Below are positions 48,690-58,862 of a stretch of 64,000 bases of DNA, piece by piece. This DNA comes from Couchioplanes caeruleus (lineage in GTDB: Bacteria; Actinomycetota; Actinomycetes; Mycobacteriales; Micromonosporaceae). The stretch covers positions 813,501-877,500 of the forward strand of contig NZ_CP092183.1 in NCBI RefSeq assembly GCF_023499255.1, given 5' to 3'. How positions within the stretch are numbered: the first letter of the stretch is position 1; each line of letters begins with the position of its first letter. The notes under the pieces are model-generated. The model was not told where the DNA came from. It ran no database searches and was given only the letters and a program-made list of their open reading frames with translations. The position numbers and the translations under genes were made by a program.

Positions 48690-51101
48690 TCAGGCCCCGC
48701 GCGTGTAGACGGGGCCGGTGCCGCCGCCCGGGGGCGAGCCGGCCGACGGAAGGTCCTCGGCCTTCATGACCTGGGTCTGGGACGGCACCGCCGGCCGTGC
48801 CGTGGCCCGGCCGGCTGCCGGGTGGGTCGGCGCCGGGACGGTGTCGAGGCTCGGTGGCCAGGTGTCGACCGCCGGCGCCACGCTCTGCTGCGGCAGGACG
48901 ATCGGCGTGTCGGTGACCGGTACCGACTTCACCCCCGCCAAGCCGGCTCGGTGCAGTTTGTGCCAGCGGAGGCGGCCGCCCGTCATCGCGGTCATCGCGG
49001 ACTGGATCAACACCAGATACATGAGCTGCCGGTACGCGAACTGTTGCAGTGGCAGACGCAGCAGCGGCTTCATCGGCTCGCGGTCGAAGCGGAACGCGAC
49101 CGCCGCCGTGAACAGTTGCAGGGCCAGCATGGCCAGCCAGGCCGTCGCCGTGGCGCTCAGTTCCCAGAAGACCAGGCCGTACAGCAGCATGATGTCGACG
49201 ACCGGGGCGAGCATCGGCAGCGCCACCCCGAACAGCGCGAGGAACGGCAGGCCCACCCGGCCGAAGCGGCCCGAGTCGCCCGAGTCCGTCAGCGCCCTGC
49301 GGTGCTTCCACATCGCCTGCATGGTGCCGTAGCTCCAGCGGTAGCGCTGCCGGTACAGCTGCTCCAGCGTCGCCGGCGCCTCCGTCCAGGCCTTGGCCCG
49401 CTCCTCGTAGACGACCCGCCATCCCGCCCGGCACAGGGCCATCGTGACGTCGGTGTCCTCGGCGAGCGTCTCGTCGCTGATGCCGCCCACCTCGGCCAGG
49501 GCCGTACGCCGGAACGCGCCGATCGCCCCCGGCACGGTCGGCATGCAGTTGAGCACCTCGTAGAGCCGGCGATCGAGGTTGAAGCCGATGACGTACTCGA
49601 TGTGCTGCCAGGTCGCGACCATCTTGTCGCGGTTGCCGACCTTGACGTTGCCGGCGACCGCGCCCACCGCGGGGCTGGCGAACGGCTGCACCAGCATCCG
49701 GATCGAGTCCGGCTCGAAGATGGTGTCGCCGTCGACCGTGACGATGAGGTCGTGCCGGGCCAGCGCGATGCCCGTGTTCAGGGCGTTGGCCTTGCCGCCG
49801 TTCGGGACCCGGATCACGCGCACGTTGGGCAGGTGGAGGCGTTCCACGATCGCGGCGGTGCCGTCGGTCGAGCCGTCGTCGACCACGACCACCTCGATGT
49901 CCGGGTAGTCGCCGCCGGCGAGCGAGCGGACGGCCGCCTCGATGCCCTCCTTCTCGTTGTAGGCGGGCACGATCACGGACACCGGCTCGGTGACCGGCGG
50001 CCCCCAGCTGAACGTCTTCCTGCGGCGCTGCCGGGCGTGCCGGGTCGCCAGCACCAGGAGGAGCACCGTACGCCCGATGGTGAGCAGGCCCACGACGAGG
50101 AAGAGGCCCGCGATCACCCAGACCAGGCCGTCGGCCAGGCGTACGGTCCACAGCAGTGCCGTGCCGCGCCAGCGGTCGGCGGCCTCCGCCTTCGGGTTGA
50201 GCGGGAGCAGCGGCAGCGCCTCGCCCGCGGCCGCCGCCTGTTGCTGCTCGATGGCCCGGTTCATGCCCCCGGTGACAGTGGTGAACGTGTATCCGCGGGC
50301 CTTCATCATGGGGATGAAGATCTTGAGCGCCGCGATCGTCTGGGCGCGGTCGCCGCCGGCGTCGTGGAAGAGGATCACCGCGCCGGTGTCGGCGGGCGGG
50401 GTGGCGTTCCGGATGATCTGCTCGACGCCGGGCCGCTGCCAGTCCTCGCTGTCCGTGTCGTTGACGACGACCAGGTAGCCGCGCTCGCCGGCCTCCTTGA
50501 CGATCTTCCAGTTCACCTCGTCGATGGCCTGCGGCTTCGACGAGTACGGGAACCGTACGAGGTTCGTGCGCACGTTCGCGGCCCGCGCGATGGCGACCTG
50601 GGTCTGCGAGAGCTCCAACTGCCGCCGCCACGGCGCGAGGCGCTGCAGGTTCGGATGGGTGAACGTGTGCAGGCCCAGCTCGTTGCCGCGCTCGGTGATC
50701 CGGCGGGTCAGCTCGGGATGCCGGGCGACCGCGGAACCGACCACGAAGAACGTGCCGTGCGCGTCGTTCTCCTCGAGCACGTCGAGGATCTTCGGCGTCC
50801 ACACCGGGTCCGGGCCGTCGTCGAACGTCAGCGCGATCGTCCGGGCGGGCAGCCGGCTGGAGCTCTCCTGGCCGCCGGTGGTGTTGACGATGGGGCCGCC
50901 GTCGAGGATCGCCCGGGGTACGCCCTCCTGGTCGCCGACCTCGGTCTCGACGTGGTCGCCGCGGAACTCGGCGTTGATGTACGCCTGCACGACGAGGACG
51001 CCCACGAAAAGGCTGATGAGCAGCACGCCGAGCATGACGCGGGGCTGGGGGAGCACCCGGCGCCGGGACCGGCTGCGGTTGCGGTTCCGGGGCGCTGTCA
51101 C
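48690..51101 (-). CDS. Fused polysaccharide deacetylase / family-2 glycosyltransferase (PgaBC-like)
   Basis: 803 aa. A signal-anchor helix (about 23-42) is followed by an extracellular NodB deacetylase domain (about 85-265: TIALTFDDGPDPVWT, HTFTHPNL, LVRFPYSSKP, VILFHDAGGDR). Two helices (about 325-360) lead to a cytosolic GT2 domain (about 375-640: VIVPAYNEKEGIEAA, VVVVDDGSTDGT, VTVDGDTIFE, AEDTDVTMAL, QRYRW), then several C-terminal helices. The pairing matches synthesis and deacetylation of poly-beta-1,6-N-acetylglucosamine or a related surface polymer. GT2 processive motifs are intact. Starts at the ATGA overlap with the upstream gene. Confidence 0.92.
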   Translation of the reverse strand: MTAPRNRNRSRSRRRVLPQPRVMLGVLLISLFVGVLVVQAYINAEFRGDHVETEVGDQEGVPRAILDGGPIVNTTGGQESSSRLPARTIALTFDDGPDPVWTPKILDVLEENDAHGTFFVVGSAVARHPELTRRITERGNELGLHTFTHPNLQRLAPWRRQLELSQTQVAIARAANVRTNLVRFPYSSKPQAIDEVNWKIVKEAGERGYLVVVNDTDSEDWQRPGVEQIIRNATPPADTGAVILFHDAGGDRAQTIAALKIFIPMMKARGYTFTTVTGGMNRAIEQQQAAAAGEALPLLPLNPKAEAADRWRGTALLWTVRLADGLVWVIAGLFLVVGLLTIGRTVLLLVLATRHARQRRRKTFSWGPPVTEPVSVIVPAYNEKEGIEAAVRSLAGGDYPDIEVVVVDDGSTDGTAAIVERLHLPNVRVIRVPNGGKANALNTGIALARHDLIVTVDGDTIFEPDSIRMLVQPFASPAVGAVAGNVKVGNRDKMVATWQHIEYVIGFNLDRRLYEVLNCMPTVPGAIGAFRRTALAEVGGISDETLAEDTDVTMALCRAGWRVVYEERAKAWTEAPATLEQLYRQRYRWSYGTMQAMWKHRRALTDSGDSGRFGRVGLPFLALFGVALPMLAPVVDIMLLYGLVFWELSATATAWLAMLALQLFTAAVAFRFDREPMKPLLRLPLQQFAYRQLMYLVLIQSAMTAMTGGRLRWHKLHRAGLAGVKSVPVTDTPIVLPQQSVAPAVDTWPPSLDTVPAPTHPAAGRATARPAVPSQTQVMKAEDLPSAGSPPGGGTGPVYTRGA

Positions 51102-51958
51102 CGGCCGGCCCCGTCAGCGCTGCCGGTGTCGGGGGCGGGTTCGGCCGTCGTGCCGGTGGACTGGTCGGTGCCGGCGGCTTCGACGGCGGGCGGCTCGCCG
51201 GTGCTGCTGCCACCACCGGATCCGCTGCTGCTGGTTCCGCCGCTGCTGGTCCCGCCGCCGCTGCTGATGCCGGTGCCGCCGCTGCCCGCGGTCCCGCCTC
51301 CGGCCGACCCGCCTCCGCCGCTGCTCGCGCCGCCGGTGTTGTCATCGGGGGTGACCGGGGTGCCGCCGCCCGTGCCGCCCGTACCCGGCGGGACCGGGGG
51401 TGGGGTCGGGTCGTCGGTCGCCGGCGGCGTGGTCACCGGCGTGGTGGGGGTGACCGGCTTGGTGGTGCCCGACTCGACCGGGGGCGTCGTCGGGATGCCC
51501 GGCGCGACCGGCTTCTTCGTCGTGGGCTTCGGGGTCGGCGTCCATGCCGGGCGGGCCGCCGAGGTCGCCGGCCGCGTATGGACCTCCACGGCGTGGCCGG
51601 TGACGGGTGCGTTGCGGCGGGGCAGGACCTCCAGGACCGGGCGCCGGCTGGGCGTGGCCGAGACCGGTTCGGGCGTGGGGGTCGGCCGGGCGATGACCGC
51701 CTCGTCGTCGCCGTCCGCCAGGTCGGGTAGCGGCAGCACCGCGCTCGAGCTGACCGGACCGCCGGCGAGGCTGACGCTCACCAGTCCGCCGTACATCATG
51801 CAGAGGGCGCCGAAGCCGTACGCAACGCGCCGCAGTACCCGCCGGCGCCGCCCGGTCGAGTCGACGAAGACCGGCGAGGGCTGCGCTACGACGATCACCT
51901 CGGTGTCGAGGATCTCGGCGTCGGCGGAAATCGGGTTCTGGGGCTCCTGCGATGTCAC
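51098..51958 (-). CDS. Single-pass secreted-domain protein with Gly/Ser/Thr/Pro-rich tail
   Basis: 286 aa from GTG 51958. A cytosolic start, one membrane helix (about 45-67, YGFGALCMMYGGLVSVSLAG), then a long extracellular region rich in Pro/Thr (PTPTPEP, TPTPKPTTKKP) and finally Gly/Ser (SSGGGTSSGG-type). It resembles a cell-wall-spanning linker. It overlaps the glycosyltransferase gene by ATGA, so it is probably an accessory of polymer export or anchoring. A GTG at 52003 is possible, but TAAGCT lies 7 nt before 51958. Confidence 0.7.
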   Translation of the reverse strand: MTSQEPQNPISADAEILDTEVIVVAQPSPVFVDSTGRRRRVLRRVAYGFGALCMMYGGLVSVSLAGGPVSSSAVLPLPDLADGDDEAVIARPTPTPEPVSATPSRRPVLEVLPRRNAPVTGHAVEVHTRPATSAARPAWTPTPKPTTKKPVAPGIPTTPPVESGTTKPVTPTTPVTTPPATDDPTPPPVPPGTGGTGGGTPVTPDDNTGGASSGGGGSAGGGTAGSGGTGISSGGGTSSGGTSSSGSGGGSSTGEPPAVEAAGTDQSTGTTAEPAPDTGSADGAGR

Positions 51959-51965
51959 GCGGCGA

Positions 51966-51971
51966 AGCTTA
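51966..51971 (-). promoter_or_regulatory. -10 box (TAAGCT) of the polysaccharide operon
   Basis: On the minus strand TAAGCT is 7 nt before GTG 51958, the leaderless geometry. Confidence 0.45.
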
Positions 51972-52003
51972 GGAAGATCTTTGAAGATCTTGACGGGCGT
52001 CAC

Positions 52004-52756
52004 TCCATCAGATGACGACCATCTGCGGGAGGCGATTCCACCGAAACGGTGAGCCGCAGCGTTTGACCTGATCGCGGCCGTGTGCGCACGGGAGTCAGGG
52101 GTGCTTGCTGACCTGCGGGGAATGCGTTGCCCGCGAAAGGTTACGCGATTTACGGTGTGGATTTACTGTCGTGTTAATCACTCACGGACGAGCAATTTCC
52201 GAACCGAATTCACTAATACATTCACGGCTTAAAACCCAATATAACCTTATGCCCGTTTTGCCGCAAGCTTGCGGCCCGCCTAGCAGGGCGTGGTCAATCC
52301 GTTACAGCCCATGGTCATTGCGCCATCAAGATTCCCAATACTTGAGTAACGCCACCCGTTGTGTCCGCCAAGGACGCTCGTTAAGCTTTGCCTTGCACGC
52401 CCCTATCGCCCGCTTCCCCCGTGGCAGGCGATCGGGGCGTTGCCTATTTCCGTGCCGTGATCGCTTTTCCCCGCAGTGATCGCTGAAGCCCCGCGATCGC
52501 CGGCCGCGGGCCGGCGCCGGCCGCGAGATCCGACCGCCGAGCCGCAAGCCCCGGCTGCTGGGGGCTCGGCGCCGCCAAGGGCACGAGGGTCGCGTGGGCC
52601 GGCCCGAGGAGAGCGCCGGGCGACCCGGGCGAGCGGGTGGCCGATCAAGGAGGCGGGGCGAGCGGGCGGCCGATGACGGCAGTCGCATCCGGCCGGCTGA
52701 CGTCGTCTCGCCACCGCGGCGGGACGGTATGCGAGCCTGCCCACGATGTGGGAGCG
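52004..52756. other. AT-rich island upstream of the polysaccharide operon
   Basis: By my count 52141-52260 has 50 G/C in 120 bases (about 42%), against roughly 70% or more around it; GC rises again after about 52400. Open frames here have no domain, SD or codon bias. It looks like a large regulatory region or a foreign remnant rather than a gene. Confidence 0.5.
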
Positions 52757-52787
52757 GGCCCGCCATGTCCCGGGGACACGGCGGGCC
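52757..52787 (-). terminator. Hairpin terminator of metG
   Basis: 14-bp stem (52757-52770 with 52774-52787, one mismatch) 14 bp past the metG stop. Confidence 0.6.
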
Positions 52788-52800
52788 TGGGCCGGGTCGC

Positions 52801-54585
52801 TCAGGAGCCGAGGCGCTCCAGCTCCTCCTCCACGACGGACGGGTCGAGCTTGCGGAACACCGGCTTCGGCGCCGCCAGCGGGGTACCGGGCACCAGCGGC
52901 ACCGAGCCCCACTTCGCGCCCTCGGTGTAGTCGCCGGTGAGCACCGGGTAGGCCGGGCCGCCGTCCAGGTCGTCGACCTCGACGATCGACGGCATCGGGG
53001 CGTGCACCCCCGTGCCGCCCAGCAGCTCGTGCACCTTCTGCGCCGAGTGCGGCAGGAACGGCGTCAGCAGCGTGTTGGCGTCGCTGACGACCTGCAGCGC
53101 CACGTGCAGGATCGTGCCCATCCGGGGCTTGGACGCCTCATCCTTGAGCTTCCAGGGCGCCTGGTCCGACAGGTACTTGTTGGCCTCCGCGACCACCTTC
53201 ATCGCCTCGCCGATCGCGGCCTTCTGGCGGTGCTTGCCGATCAGCTCGCCGACCGTCGCGAAGCCCGCCTCGGCGACCTCGAGCAGCGCCCGGTCCTCGG
53301 CGGTCAGCTCGCCCGGCTCCGGGATCGCGCCGAAGTTCTTGGCGGCCATCGAGATCGAGCGGTTCACCAGGTTGCCCCAGCCCGCCACCAGCTCGTCGTT
53401 GTTGCGCCGGACGAACTCCGCCCAGGTGAAGTCCGTGTCGTTGGACTCCGGGCCGGCCGCCGCGATGAAGTAGCGCAGCGCGTCGGCGTCGTACCGCTCC
53501 AGGAAGTCGCGGACGTAGATGACGACCTTGCGGGACGACGAGAACTTGCGGCCCTCCATCGTCAGGTACTCGCTCGAGACCACCTCGGTCGGCAGGTTGA
53601 GCGCGCCCAGCGAACCCGGCTTGCCGCCCTTGTCGCCCTCGCCCGAGTAGCCGAGCAGCAGCGACGGCCAGATCACCGAGTGGAAGACGATGTTGTCCTT
53701 GCCCATGAAGTAGTAGCCGCGGGCGTCGCCGTCGGACCACCACTTGCGCCACGCCTCCGGGTCGCCCGAGCGGCGGGCCCACTCGATCGACGCCGACAGG
53801 TAGCCGATGACCGCGTCGAACCAGACGTAGATCCGCTTGTCGTTGCGGTCGCGCCAGCCGTCGAGCGGGATCGGTACGCCCCATTCGAGGTCGCGGGTGA
53901 TGGCCCGGGGCTGCAGGTCCTCCAGCAGGTTCTTGGAGAACTTCAGCACGTTGGGGCGCCAGCCCTCGCGGGTGTCCAGCCACTTGCCGAGCGCCTGGGC
54001 GAACGCGGGCAGGTCGAGGAAGAAGTGCTCGGTCTCCACGAACTCCGGCGTCTCGCCGTTGATCCGCGAGCGCGGGTTGATCAGCTGCTCGGGGTCGAGC
54101 TGGTTGCCGCAGTTGTCGCACTGGTCGCCGCGGGCGCTCTCGTACCCGCAGATGGGGCAGGTGCCCTCGATGTAGCGGTCGGGCAGCGTGCGGCCGGTGG
54201 ACGGGGAGATCGCGCCCAGCGTGGTCTTCGCGACGATGTAGCCGTTCTCGTACAGGCCGGTGAAGAGCTCCTGCACGACGGCGTAATGGTTGCGGGTCGT
54301 CGTACGGGTGAAGAGGTCGTACGACAGGCCGAGCCCGTGCAGGTCCTCGACGATCACCCGGTTGTAGCGGTCGGCGAGCTCACGCGGCGTCACGCCGTCG
54401 GCGTCGGCCTGCACCTGGATCGGCGTGCCGTGCTCGTCGGTGCCGGACACCATGAGCACGTCGTGGCCGGCCATCCGCATGTACCGGCTGAACACGTCGG
54501 AGGGAACCCCGAAGCCGGAGACATGACCGATGTGGCGCGGGCCGTTGGCGTAGGGCCAGGCGACCGCGGCGAGAACGTGGCTCAT
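52801..54585 (-). CDS. metG: Methionyl-tRNA synthetase
   Basis: 594 aa. Class I synthetase: HIGH box in [10 protein letters not shown] (about 16-25), zinc domain [18 protein letters not shown] (about 140-160), [12 protein letters not shown], and the KMSKS-equivalent GRKFSSSRK, a variant usual in this MetG subgroup. An anticodon-binding helical domain follows; no C-terminal dimerisation domain. The ATG 54585 starts directly before the HIGH-box strand. The frame stays open far upstream but only as antisense of the next gene. Confidence 0.95.
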   Translation of the reverse strand: MSHVLAAVAWPYANGPRHIGHVSGFGVPSDVFSRYMRMAGHDVLMVSGTDEHGTPIQVQADADGVTPRELADRYNRVIVEDLHGLGLSYDLFTRTTTRNHYAVVQELFTGLYENGYIVAKTTLGAISPSTGRTLPDRYIEGTCPICGYESARGDQCDNCGNQLDPEQLINPRSRINGETPEFVETEHFFLDLPAFAQALGKWLDTREGWRPNVLKFSKNLLEDLQPRAITRDLEWGVPIPLDGWRDRNDKRIYVWFDAVIGYLSASIEWARRSGDPEAWRKWWSDGDARGYYFMGKDNIVFHSVIWPSLLLGYSGEGDKGGKPGSLGALNLPTEVVSSEYLTMEGRKFSSSRKVVIYVRDFLERYDADALRYFIAAAGPESNDTDFTWAEFVRRNNDELVAGWGNLVNRSISMAAKNFGAIPEPGELTAEDRALLEVAEAGFATVGELIGKHRQKAAIGEAMKVVAEANKYLSDQAPWKLKDEASKPRMGTILHVALQVVSDANTLLTPFLPHSAQKVHELLGGTGVHAPMPSIVEVDDLDGGPAYPVLTGDYTEGAKWGSVPLVPGTPLAAPKPVFRKLDPSVVEEELERLGS

Positions 54586-54705
54586 GGGGACCAAGCGTAG
54601 TGAATCGCGGACCTCGCTCGCGAACGGACGGGCGCGCGCCCTTTTTGCGGCGACACGCCCGTCATCTCCGCAATTGCTGGCTGATGCCGTAGTCCAATGG
54701 GAGCC

Positions 54706-56349
54706 ATGACCGGAGACGCGCCGCAACCTGGGGAAACGCCGCGCACCGAGGACGGCCCGTCGTCGTGGGCCGACGTGGACACCGGAGCCTGGTGGCGCGC
54801 CGACACCCCACACGCGGCCGCCACCCCACACGCGGCCGGCACCCCGCACGCGGCCGGCACCCCGCACGCGGCCGGCACCCCGCACGCGGCCGGCGCCCAC
54901 CACGCGGCCGGCACCCCGCACGCGGCCGGCACCCCGCACGCGGCCGGCACCCCGCACGAGGCCGGCACCCCGCACGAGGCCGGCACCCCGCACGAGGCCG
55001 GCGCCCCGTCGACGGCTCGCGCGCGGGAGGCCACCGTCGCGATGCCGGTGCCGCCGCGGAAGAGGCCGGCTCCGAAGGCGGCCGCCGCGCCGGAAGGCGA
55101 GACGAAGCAGGAAACCGCGCCGAAGCCGGCCTGGCCGCCGGCCGCGGCGACGCAGACCCCCGCGCCGAAGCCGGCCGCCGCACCGAAGCCGGCCGCCGCG
55201 CCGAAGCCGGCCGCCGCGGCGCGCGAGGCCGGTGCCCAGGACGCCACCGCTTTCTTCGAGGTGCCGGCGTACCTGGCGAACCGGGCGGCCGACGTGGAGA
55301 CGACGAAGGTGGAGACCGCGGCCGCGCAGGCGGCGATCGTCGAGGCCGAGGCCCGCGACGCCGAGCCGGAGACCGCCGCCGCGAAGGGCGTCGAGCGGCA
55401 GCACGACGAGGTCGACGCCGAACGGTTCAACACCGCCGGCACGACGACCGGCTACGTCGCCCGTCAGGAACCGGCGAGGGCGAAGGACGCCGGGGAGGCT
55501 GACAGGGCGCGGGCCGCCGAGGAGGCGGGGCAGGGGGACCGTGAGGGGGCGGACGCCGTGGAGGCTGCCCGTGCTGCGGCCGTACCCGATGTGATGATCC
55601 TTCCCGAGCCGCAGTGGGACCGGCCGACGGTGGTCCTGGACCGCGCTGCCGTGCCGGGGCAGTCCTCCGGCCGGCCGCGGCCCGTCCGGACCCCGCAGGA
55701 CGTCGCGCGGGCAGACCATGAGCTGCAGGAACGGGTACGCGCCGAGCGCACGTCCGCGCTGCTGGAGACCTCGCCGTTCTGGCTGGAGGAGCACGAGCGC
55801 CCCGCCGAGCCGGCCCGGGTACGGATCCCCGTGGGCCCGCGGACGCCGCGCCGGAGGGGGCGGGAACCGCGTCGCCCGGGAAGCGGTCTGGTGGCCCTGC
55901 TGGCGCTCGCACTGGTCGCCGCCTTCTTCTCCTGGGTCAGCGCGGAACCGTTCTGGCTCGCGGTGGGACATGGCCAGCACGGCGAGGCCACGGTCAGCCG
56001 GTGCACCGGGTCCGGCTTCACCCAGCGCTGCGTGGGCGACTTCACCTCCGCGGACGGGCAGTACATCGTGAAGCACGTCGCGCTCCTCGGCGTCGAGCCC
56101 GGGCAGCAGACCGCTCCGGCGCGGATGGTGAGCAGCGACAGCCGGCAGGCGTACGTGGGCGCCACCGGCGTGCTCGTGCACCTGCGCTGGGTGCTGGGCT
56201 TCGTGCTGGTGCTGCTGTGCGGGCTGGGCATCGCCGGCCTGACCGGGGTCCGGCGGCTGGAGAGCCGGCCGAAGCGGCGTACCGCCCTGCTGCTGAGCCT
56301 CGCCGGTCCGCTCGCCCTGCTGGCCGGGTTCCTGGTCGTCGCCTACTGA
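54706..56349 (+). CDS. Repeat-bearing membrane protein of unknown function
   Basis: 547 aa. Residues 36-101 are eleven 6-residue repeats (HAAGTP, later HEAGTP). A long Ala/Pro/Glu-rich region (100-380) with a Tyr/Asp-rich core follows, then a membrane helix (about 394-412, [18 protein letters not shown]), an extracellular domain with two Cys ([16 protein letters not shown]) and two more helices (about 487-507 and 525-546). No known domain. The extracellular Cys loop is the most protein-like part. It overlaps the rsmI end by a few bases (convergent). Confidence 0.65.
   Translation: MTGDAPQPGETPRTEDGPSSWADVDTGAWWRADTPHAAATPHAAGTPHAAGTPHAAGTPHAAGAHHAAGTPHAAGTPHAAGTPHEAGTPHEAGTPHEAGAPSTARAREATVAMPVPPRKRPAPKAAAAPEGETKQETAPKPAWPPAAATQTPAPKPAAAPKPAAAPKPAAAAREAGAQDATAFFEVPAYLANRAADVETTKVETAAAQAAIVEAEARDAEPETAAAKGVERQHDEVDAERFNTAGTTTGYVARQEPARAKDAGEADRARAAEEAGQGDREGADAVEAARAAAVPDVMILPEPQWDRPTVVLDRAAVPGQSSGRPRPVRTPQDVARADHELQERVRAERTSALLETSPFWLEEHERPAEPARVRIPVGPRTPRRRGREPRRPGSGLVALLALALVAAFFSWVSAEPFWLAVGHGQHGEATVSRCTGSGFTQRCVGDFTSADGQYIVKHVALLGVEPGQQTAPARMVSSDSRQAYVGATGVLVHLRWVLGFVLVLLCGLGIAGLTGVRRLESRPKRRTALLLSLAGPLALLAGFLVVAY
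54811..55008 (+). repeat. 18-bp in-frame tandem repeat, 11 copies
   Basis: CACGCGGCCGGCACCCCG repeated with few changes inside the membrane-protein gene, encoding HAAGTP. Several adjacent copies are identical, suggesting recent slippage. Confidence 0.92.
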
Positions 56350-57194
56350 GCGGCGTGCACCAGCGCGTACACCTCGCGTTTGCGCAGGCCGTACGCGTCG
56401 GCGACGGCCTGGATGGCATCCCGGCGGGACTCGCCGGCGGTCTCGCGCCGGGCGACCGCCGCGCGGAGCTCCTCGTCGGCCGGGCGTTCGGCCGGTCCGG
56501 CCGGCGCGCCCGCCACCACGACGGTGATCTCGCCGCGCGGCCCGGCCTCCGCCGACCAGGTCGCGAGCTCGCCGAGCGGGCCGCGGCGAATCTCCTCGTA
56601 CGTCTTCGTCAGCTCGCGGCAGACGGCGGCCTCGCGCGCCTCGCCGAACGTGCCGGCCAGGTCCTGCAGCATCCCGGTGATCCGGTGCGGCGCCTCGAAG
56701 AAGACCAGCGTGCGGGGCTCGGCGGCCAGCTCGCGCAACCGTGACCGGCGCCCGGAACCGGTGCGCGGCAGGAAGCCCTCGAAGCAGAACCGGTCGCTGG
56801 GCAGCCCGGAGAGGGCCAGCGCGGTCGTCACGGCGCTCGGGCCGGGCGCGGCGGTGACCGGGAAACCGGCGTCCAGGGCCGCGCGGACCAGCCGGTATCC
56901 CGGGTCCGACACGCTGGGCATGCCGCCGTCGGTGACGACGGCGACGACCGCTCCGCCGCGCAGAGCCTCGACCAGATCGGGCGTACGCCGCTCCTCGTTG
57001 CCCTCGAAGTACGACACGATCCGCCCGTTCACGGTGACGCCGAGGTCGCGGGCCAGCCGGGTCAGGCGCCGGGTGTCCTCGGCCGCGACCACGTCGGCGC
57101 TCGCGAGCACCTCGCGCAGCCGTACGGAGGCGTCGCCCACGTTGCCCAGCGGCGCGCCGACCAGCACGACCCGGCCCGTACCGTTCTCGTCCAC
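56343..57194 (-). CDS. rsmI: 16S rRNA (cytidine1402-2'-O)-methyltransferase
   Basis: 283 aa. Tetrapyrrole-methylase fold: [66 protein letters not shown] (SAM site), [30 protein letters not shown]. It methylates C1402 of 16S rRNA in the decoding centre with RsmH. GTG 57194 is used. Divergent from pmt with 78 bp between, as in mycobacteria. Confidence 0.93.
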   Translation of the reverse strand: MDENGTGRVVLVGAPLGNVGDASVRLREVLASADVVAAEDTRRLTRLARDLGVTVNGRIVSYFEGNEERRTPDLVEALRGGAVVAVVTDGGMPSVSDPGYRLVRAALDAGFPVTAAPGPSAVTTALALSGLPSDRFCFEGFLPRTGSGRRSRLRELAAEPRTLVFFEAPHRITGMLQDLAGTFGEAREAAVCRELTKTYEEIRRGPLGELATWSAEAGPRGEITVVVAGAPAGPAERPADEELRAAVARRETAGESRRDAIQAVADAYGLRKREVYALVHAAQ

Positions 57195-57260
57195 GACCGG
57201 AAGTCCATCACACTTGCGCGGCCGGACCGCCTCCAGGAGCCATCGGCTGGACGGGCAGCC

Positions 57261-57266
57261 TACGAT
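57261..57266 (+). promoter_or_regulatory. -10 box (TACGAT) for leaderless pmt
   Basis: 6 nt before GTG 57273; no SD. Confidence 0.5.
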
Positions 57267-57272
57267 CGCGGG

Positions 57273-58862
57273 GTGACTTCGGCGACAGCTGAGACCGACA
57301 CCGCGAGCCCGCCGCCCGCGGACGACGCCCCGGGTACGGGGGCGGCCGCCGGCGCGTCCCGCGTGCCCGCCGTCGTCCGCCGCCGCCTGGCGACCCTCGA
57401 CAACTGGCTCAACCCGTACTCGTGGATGGTCACGGGCGTGATCGTGGCGATAGCGGCGATCCTGCGGCTGGTCGGGATCACCCACCCGAGGGGGTACATC
57501 TTCGACGAGGTGTACTACCCGACCGACGCGTGGGACATGTTGCAGCACGGCGTCGAGTGGGACGAGAAGAACAACGGTCCCGCGTACGTGGTGCACCCGC
57601 CGCTGGGCAAGTGGCTGATCGCGCTCGGCGAGAAGGCGTTCGGCAACAACGAGCTGGGCTGGCGCTTCCCGGCCGCGGTCGCCGGCACGCTGATGATCCT
57701 GATCCTCATCCGGGTCGCATACCGGCTGTTCCACTCGGTCGTGCTGGCCGGCACGGCGGGCCTGCTCATGTCGCTCGACGGCTTCCAGCTCGTGCTGTCG
57801 CGCACCTCGCTGCTCGACATCTTCCTCGGCCTCTTCATCCTGATGACGTTCGCCGCGCTGCTGCTGGACCGCGACCACTACCGGCGGCGATGGCTCCGGG
57901 CGCTGGAGGAGGGTTACGACCCCGCGACGGCGCACTCCCGGCCGCGGATCGTGCCCTGGTGGCTGCTCGTCGGCGGCATGACCTTCGGGCTCGCCTGCGG
58001 GGTGAAGTGGAGCGCGCTGTTCTTCGCGCCGTTCTTCGCGCTGCTCGTCGTCGTCTGGCGGGTGCAGGCGCGCCGCTCCGCCGGGGTGCGCCGCGCGATC
58101 GGCCCCGGGCTGGTGGGCGACCTGGGCTACCTGCTGCTCAGCTTCCTGCTCACGGTGATCTTCTACCTCGCCACGTGGACCGGCTGGTTCGTCACGAACA
58201 CCGGCTACTTCCGGCACTACCGGCAGGCGAACGGGCTCAGCGAGCCGCCGATCCTGGGCGCGCTGCTCAACCTCATGCACTACCACCAGGAGGCGTACTC
58301 GTTCCACAGCGGGCTCACCGACCGGCACCCGTACCAGTCCTGGCCGTGGCAGTGGTTGCTGCTGGGCCGGCCGGTCGCCTTCTCGTGGAACGGCAAGGGC
58401 GACTGCGGCGCGCCGAGCTGCGCGGCCGAGATCCTGCTGCTGGGTACGCCGCTGCTGTGGTGGTCGTTCATCCCGGCGCTGGGCGCGCTGCTGTGGTTCG
58501 GCATCGCGCGCCGCGACTGGCGGGCCTTCGCCATCGGTACGGGCGTCGTGGCGGGCATGCTGCCGTGGTTCTACTACGCGGTGGCCGACGGCCGCACGAT
58601 GTTCGCGTTCTACGTGCTGCCCGCGCTGCCGTTCCTGATCCTGGCGGTGGTCTACGCGCTCGGGGCCATCATGACCCCGCCCGACGGCGTGGCCACGGGC
58701 GCCGGTCGCACCGACCGCCAGCTCGTGGGCACCATCGTGGCGGGCGTGTACGTGCTGCTGGTGGCGCTGTGCTTCGCCTACTTCCATCCGATCTTCGTGG
58801 GGCAGCTGATCCCCTACGAGGACTGGTCGTCGCGGATGTGGCTGGGCAACCGCTGGATCTAG
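57273..58862 (+). CDS. pmt: Dolichyl-phosphate-mannose--protein mannosyltransferase
   Basis: 529 aa, GT39 family, around ten membrane helices. Catalytic Asp-Glu in YIFDEVYYPTDAW (first external loop), HPPLGKWLIALGE, SLDGFQLVLSRTSLLDIFLG and a C-terminal YEDWSSRMWLGNRWI. It transfers mannose from a polyprenyl phosphate to secreted proteins as they pass the Sec pore. It is adjacent to rsmI exactly as in mycobacteria (Rv1002c/Rv1003). Confidence 0.93.
   Translation: MTSATAETDTASPPPADDAPGTGAAAGASRVPAVVRRRLATLDNWLNPYSWMVTGVIVAIAAILRLVGITHPRGYIFDEVYYPTDAWDMLQHGVEWDEKNNGPAYVVHPPLGKWLIALGEKAFGNNELGWRFPAAVAGTLMILILIRVAYRLFHSVVLAGTAGLLMSLDGFQLVLSRTSLLDIFLGLFILMTFAALLLDRDHYRRRWLRALEEGYDPATAHSRPRIVPWWLLVGGMTFGLACGVKWSALFFAPFFALLVVVWRVQARRSAGVRRAIGPGLVGDLGYLLLSFLLTVIFYLATWTGWFVTNTGYFRHYRQANGLSEPPILGALLNLMHYHQEAYSFHSGLTDRHPYQSWPWQWLLLGRPVAFSWNGKGDCGAPSCAAEILLLGTPLLWWSFIPALGALLWFGIARRDWRAFAIGTGVVAGMLPWFYYAVADGRTMFAFYVLPALPFLILAVVYALGAIMTPPDGVATGAGRTDRQLVGTIVAGVYVLLVALCFAYFHPIFVGQLIPYEDWSSRMWLGNRWI

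Noticed and set aside
52105..52479. A 124-codon open frame in the AT-rich island
   Set aside because: No SD, no domain, poor codon bias, and the frame runs through clearly noncoding DNA.
52801..56181. A 1126-codon open frame suggesting a fusion upstream of methionyl-tRNA synthetase
   Set aside because: The part beyond 54585 is Arg/Gly-rich antisense of the 54706-56349 gene, without SD or domain. Real MetG begins at ATG 54585.
56343..58787. An 814-codon open frame extending RsmI
   Set aside because: Beyond 57194 it is the antisense of pmt, with His/Arg/Gln-rich composition typical of GC-rich mirror frames.
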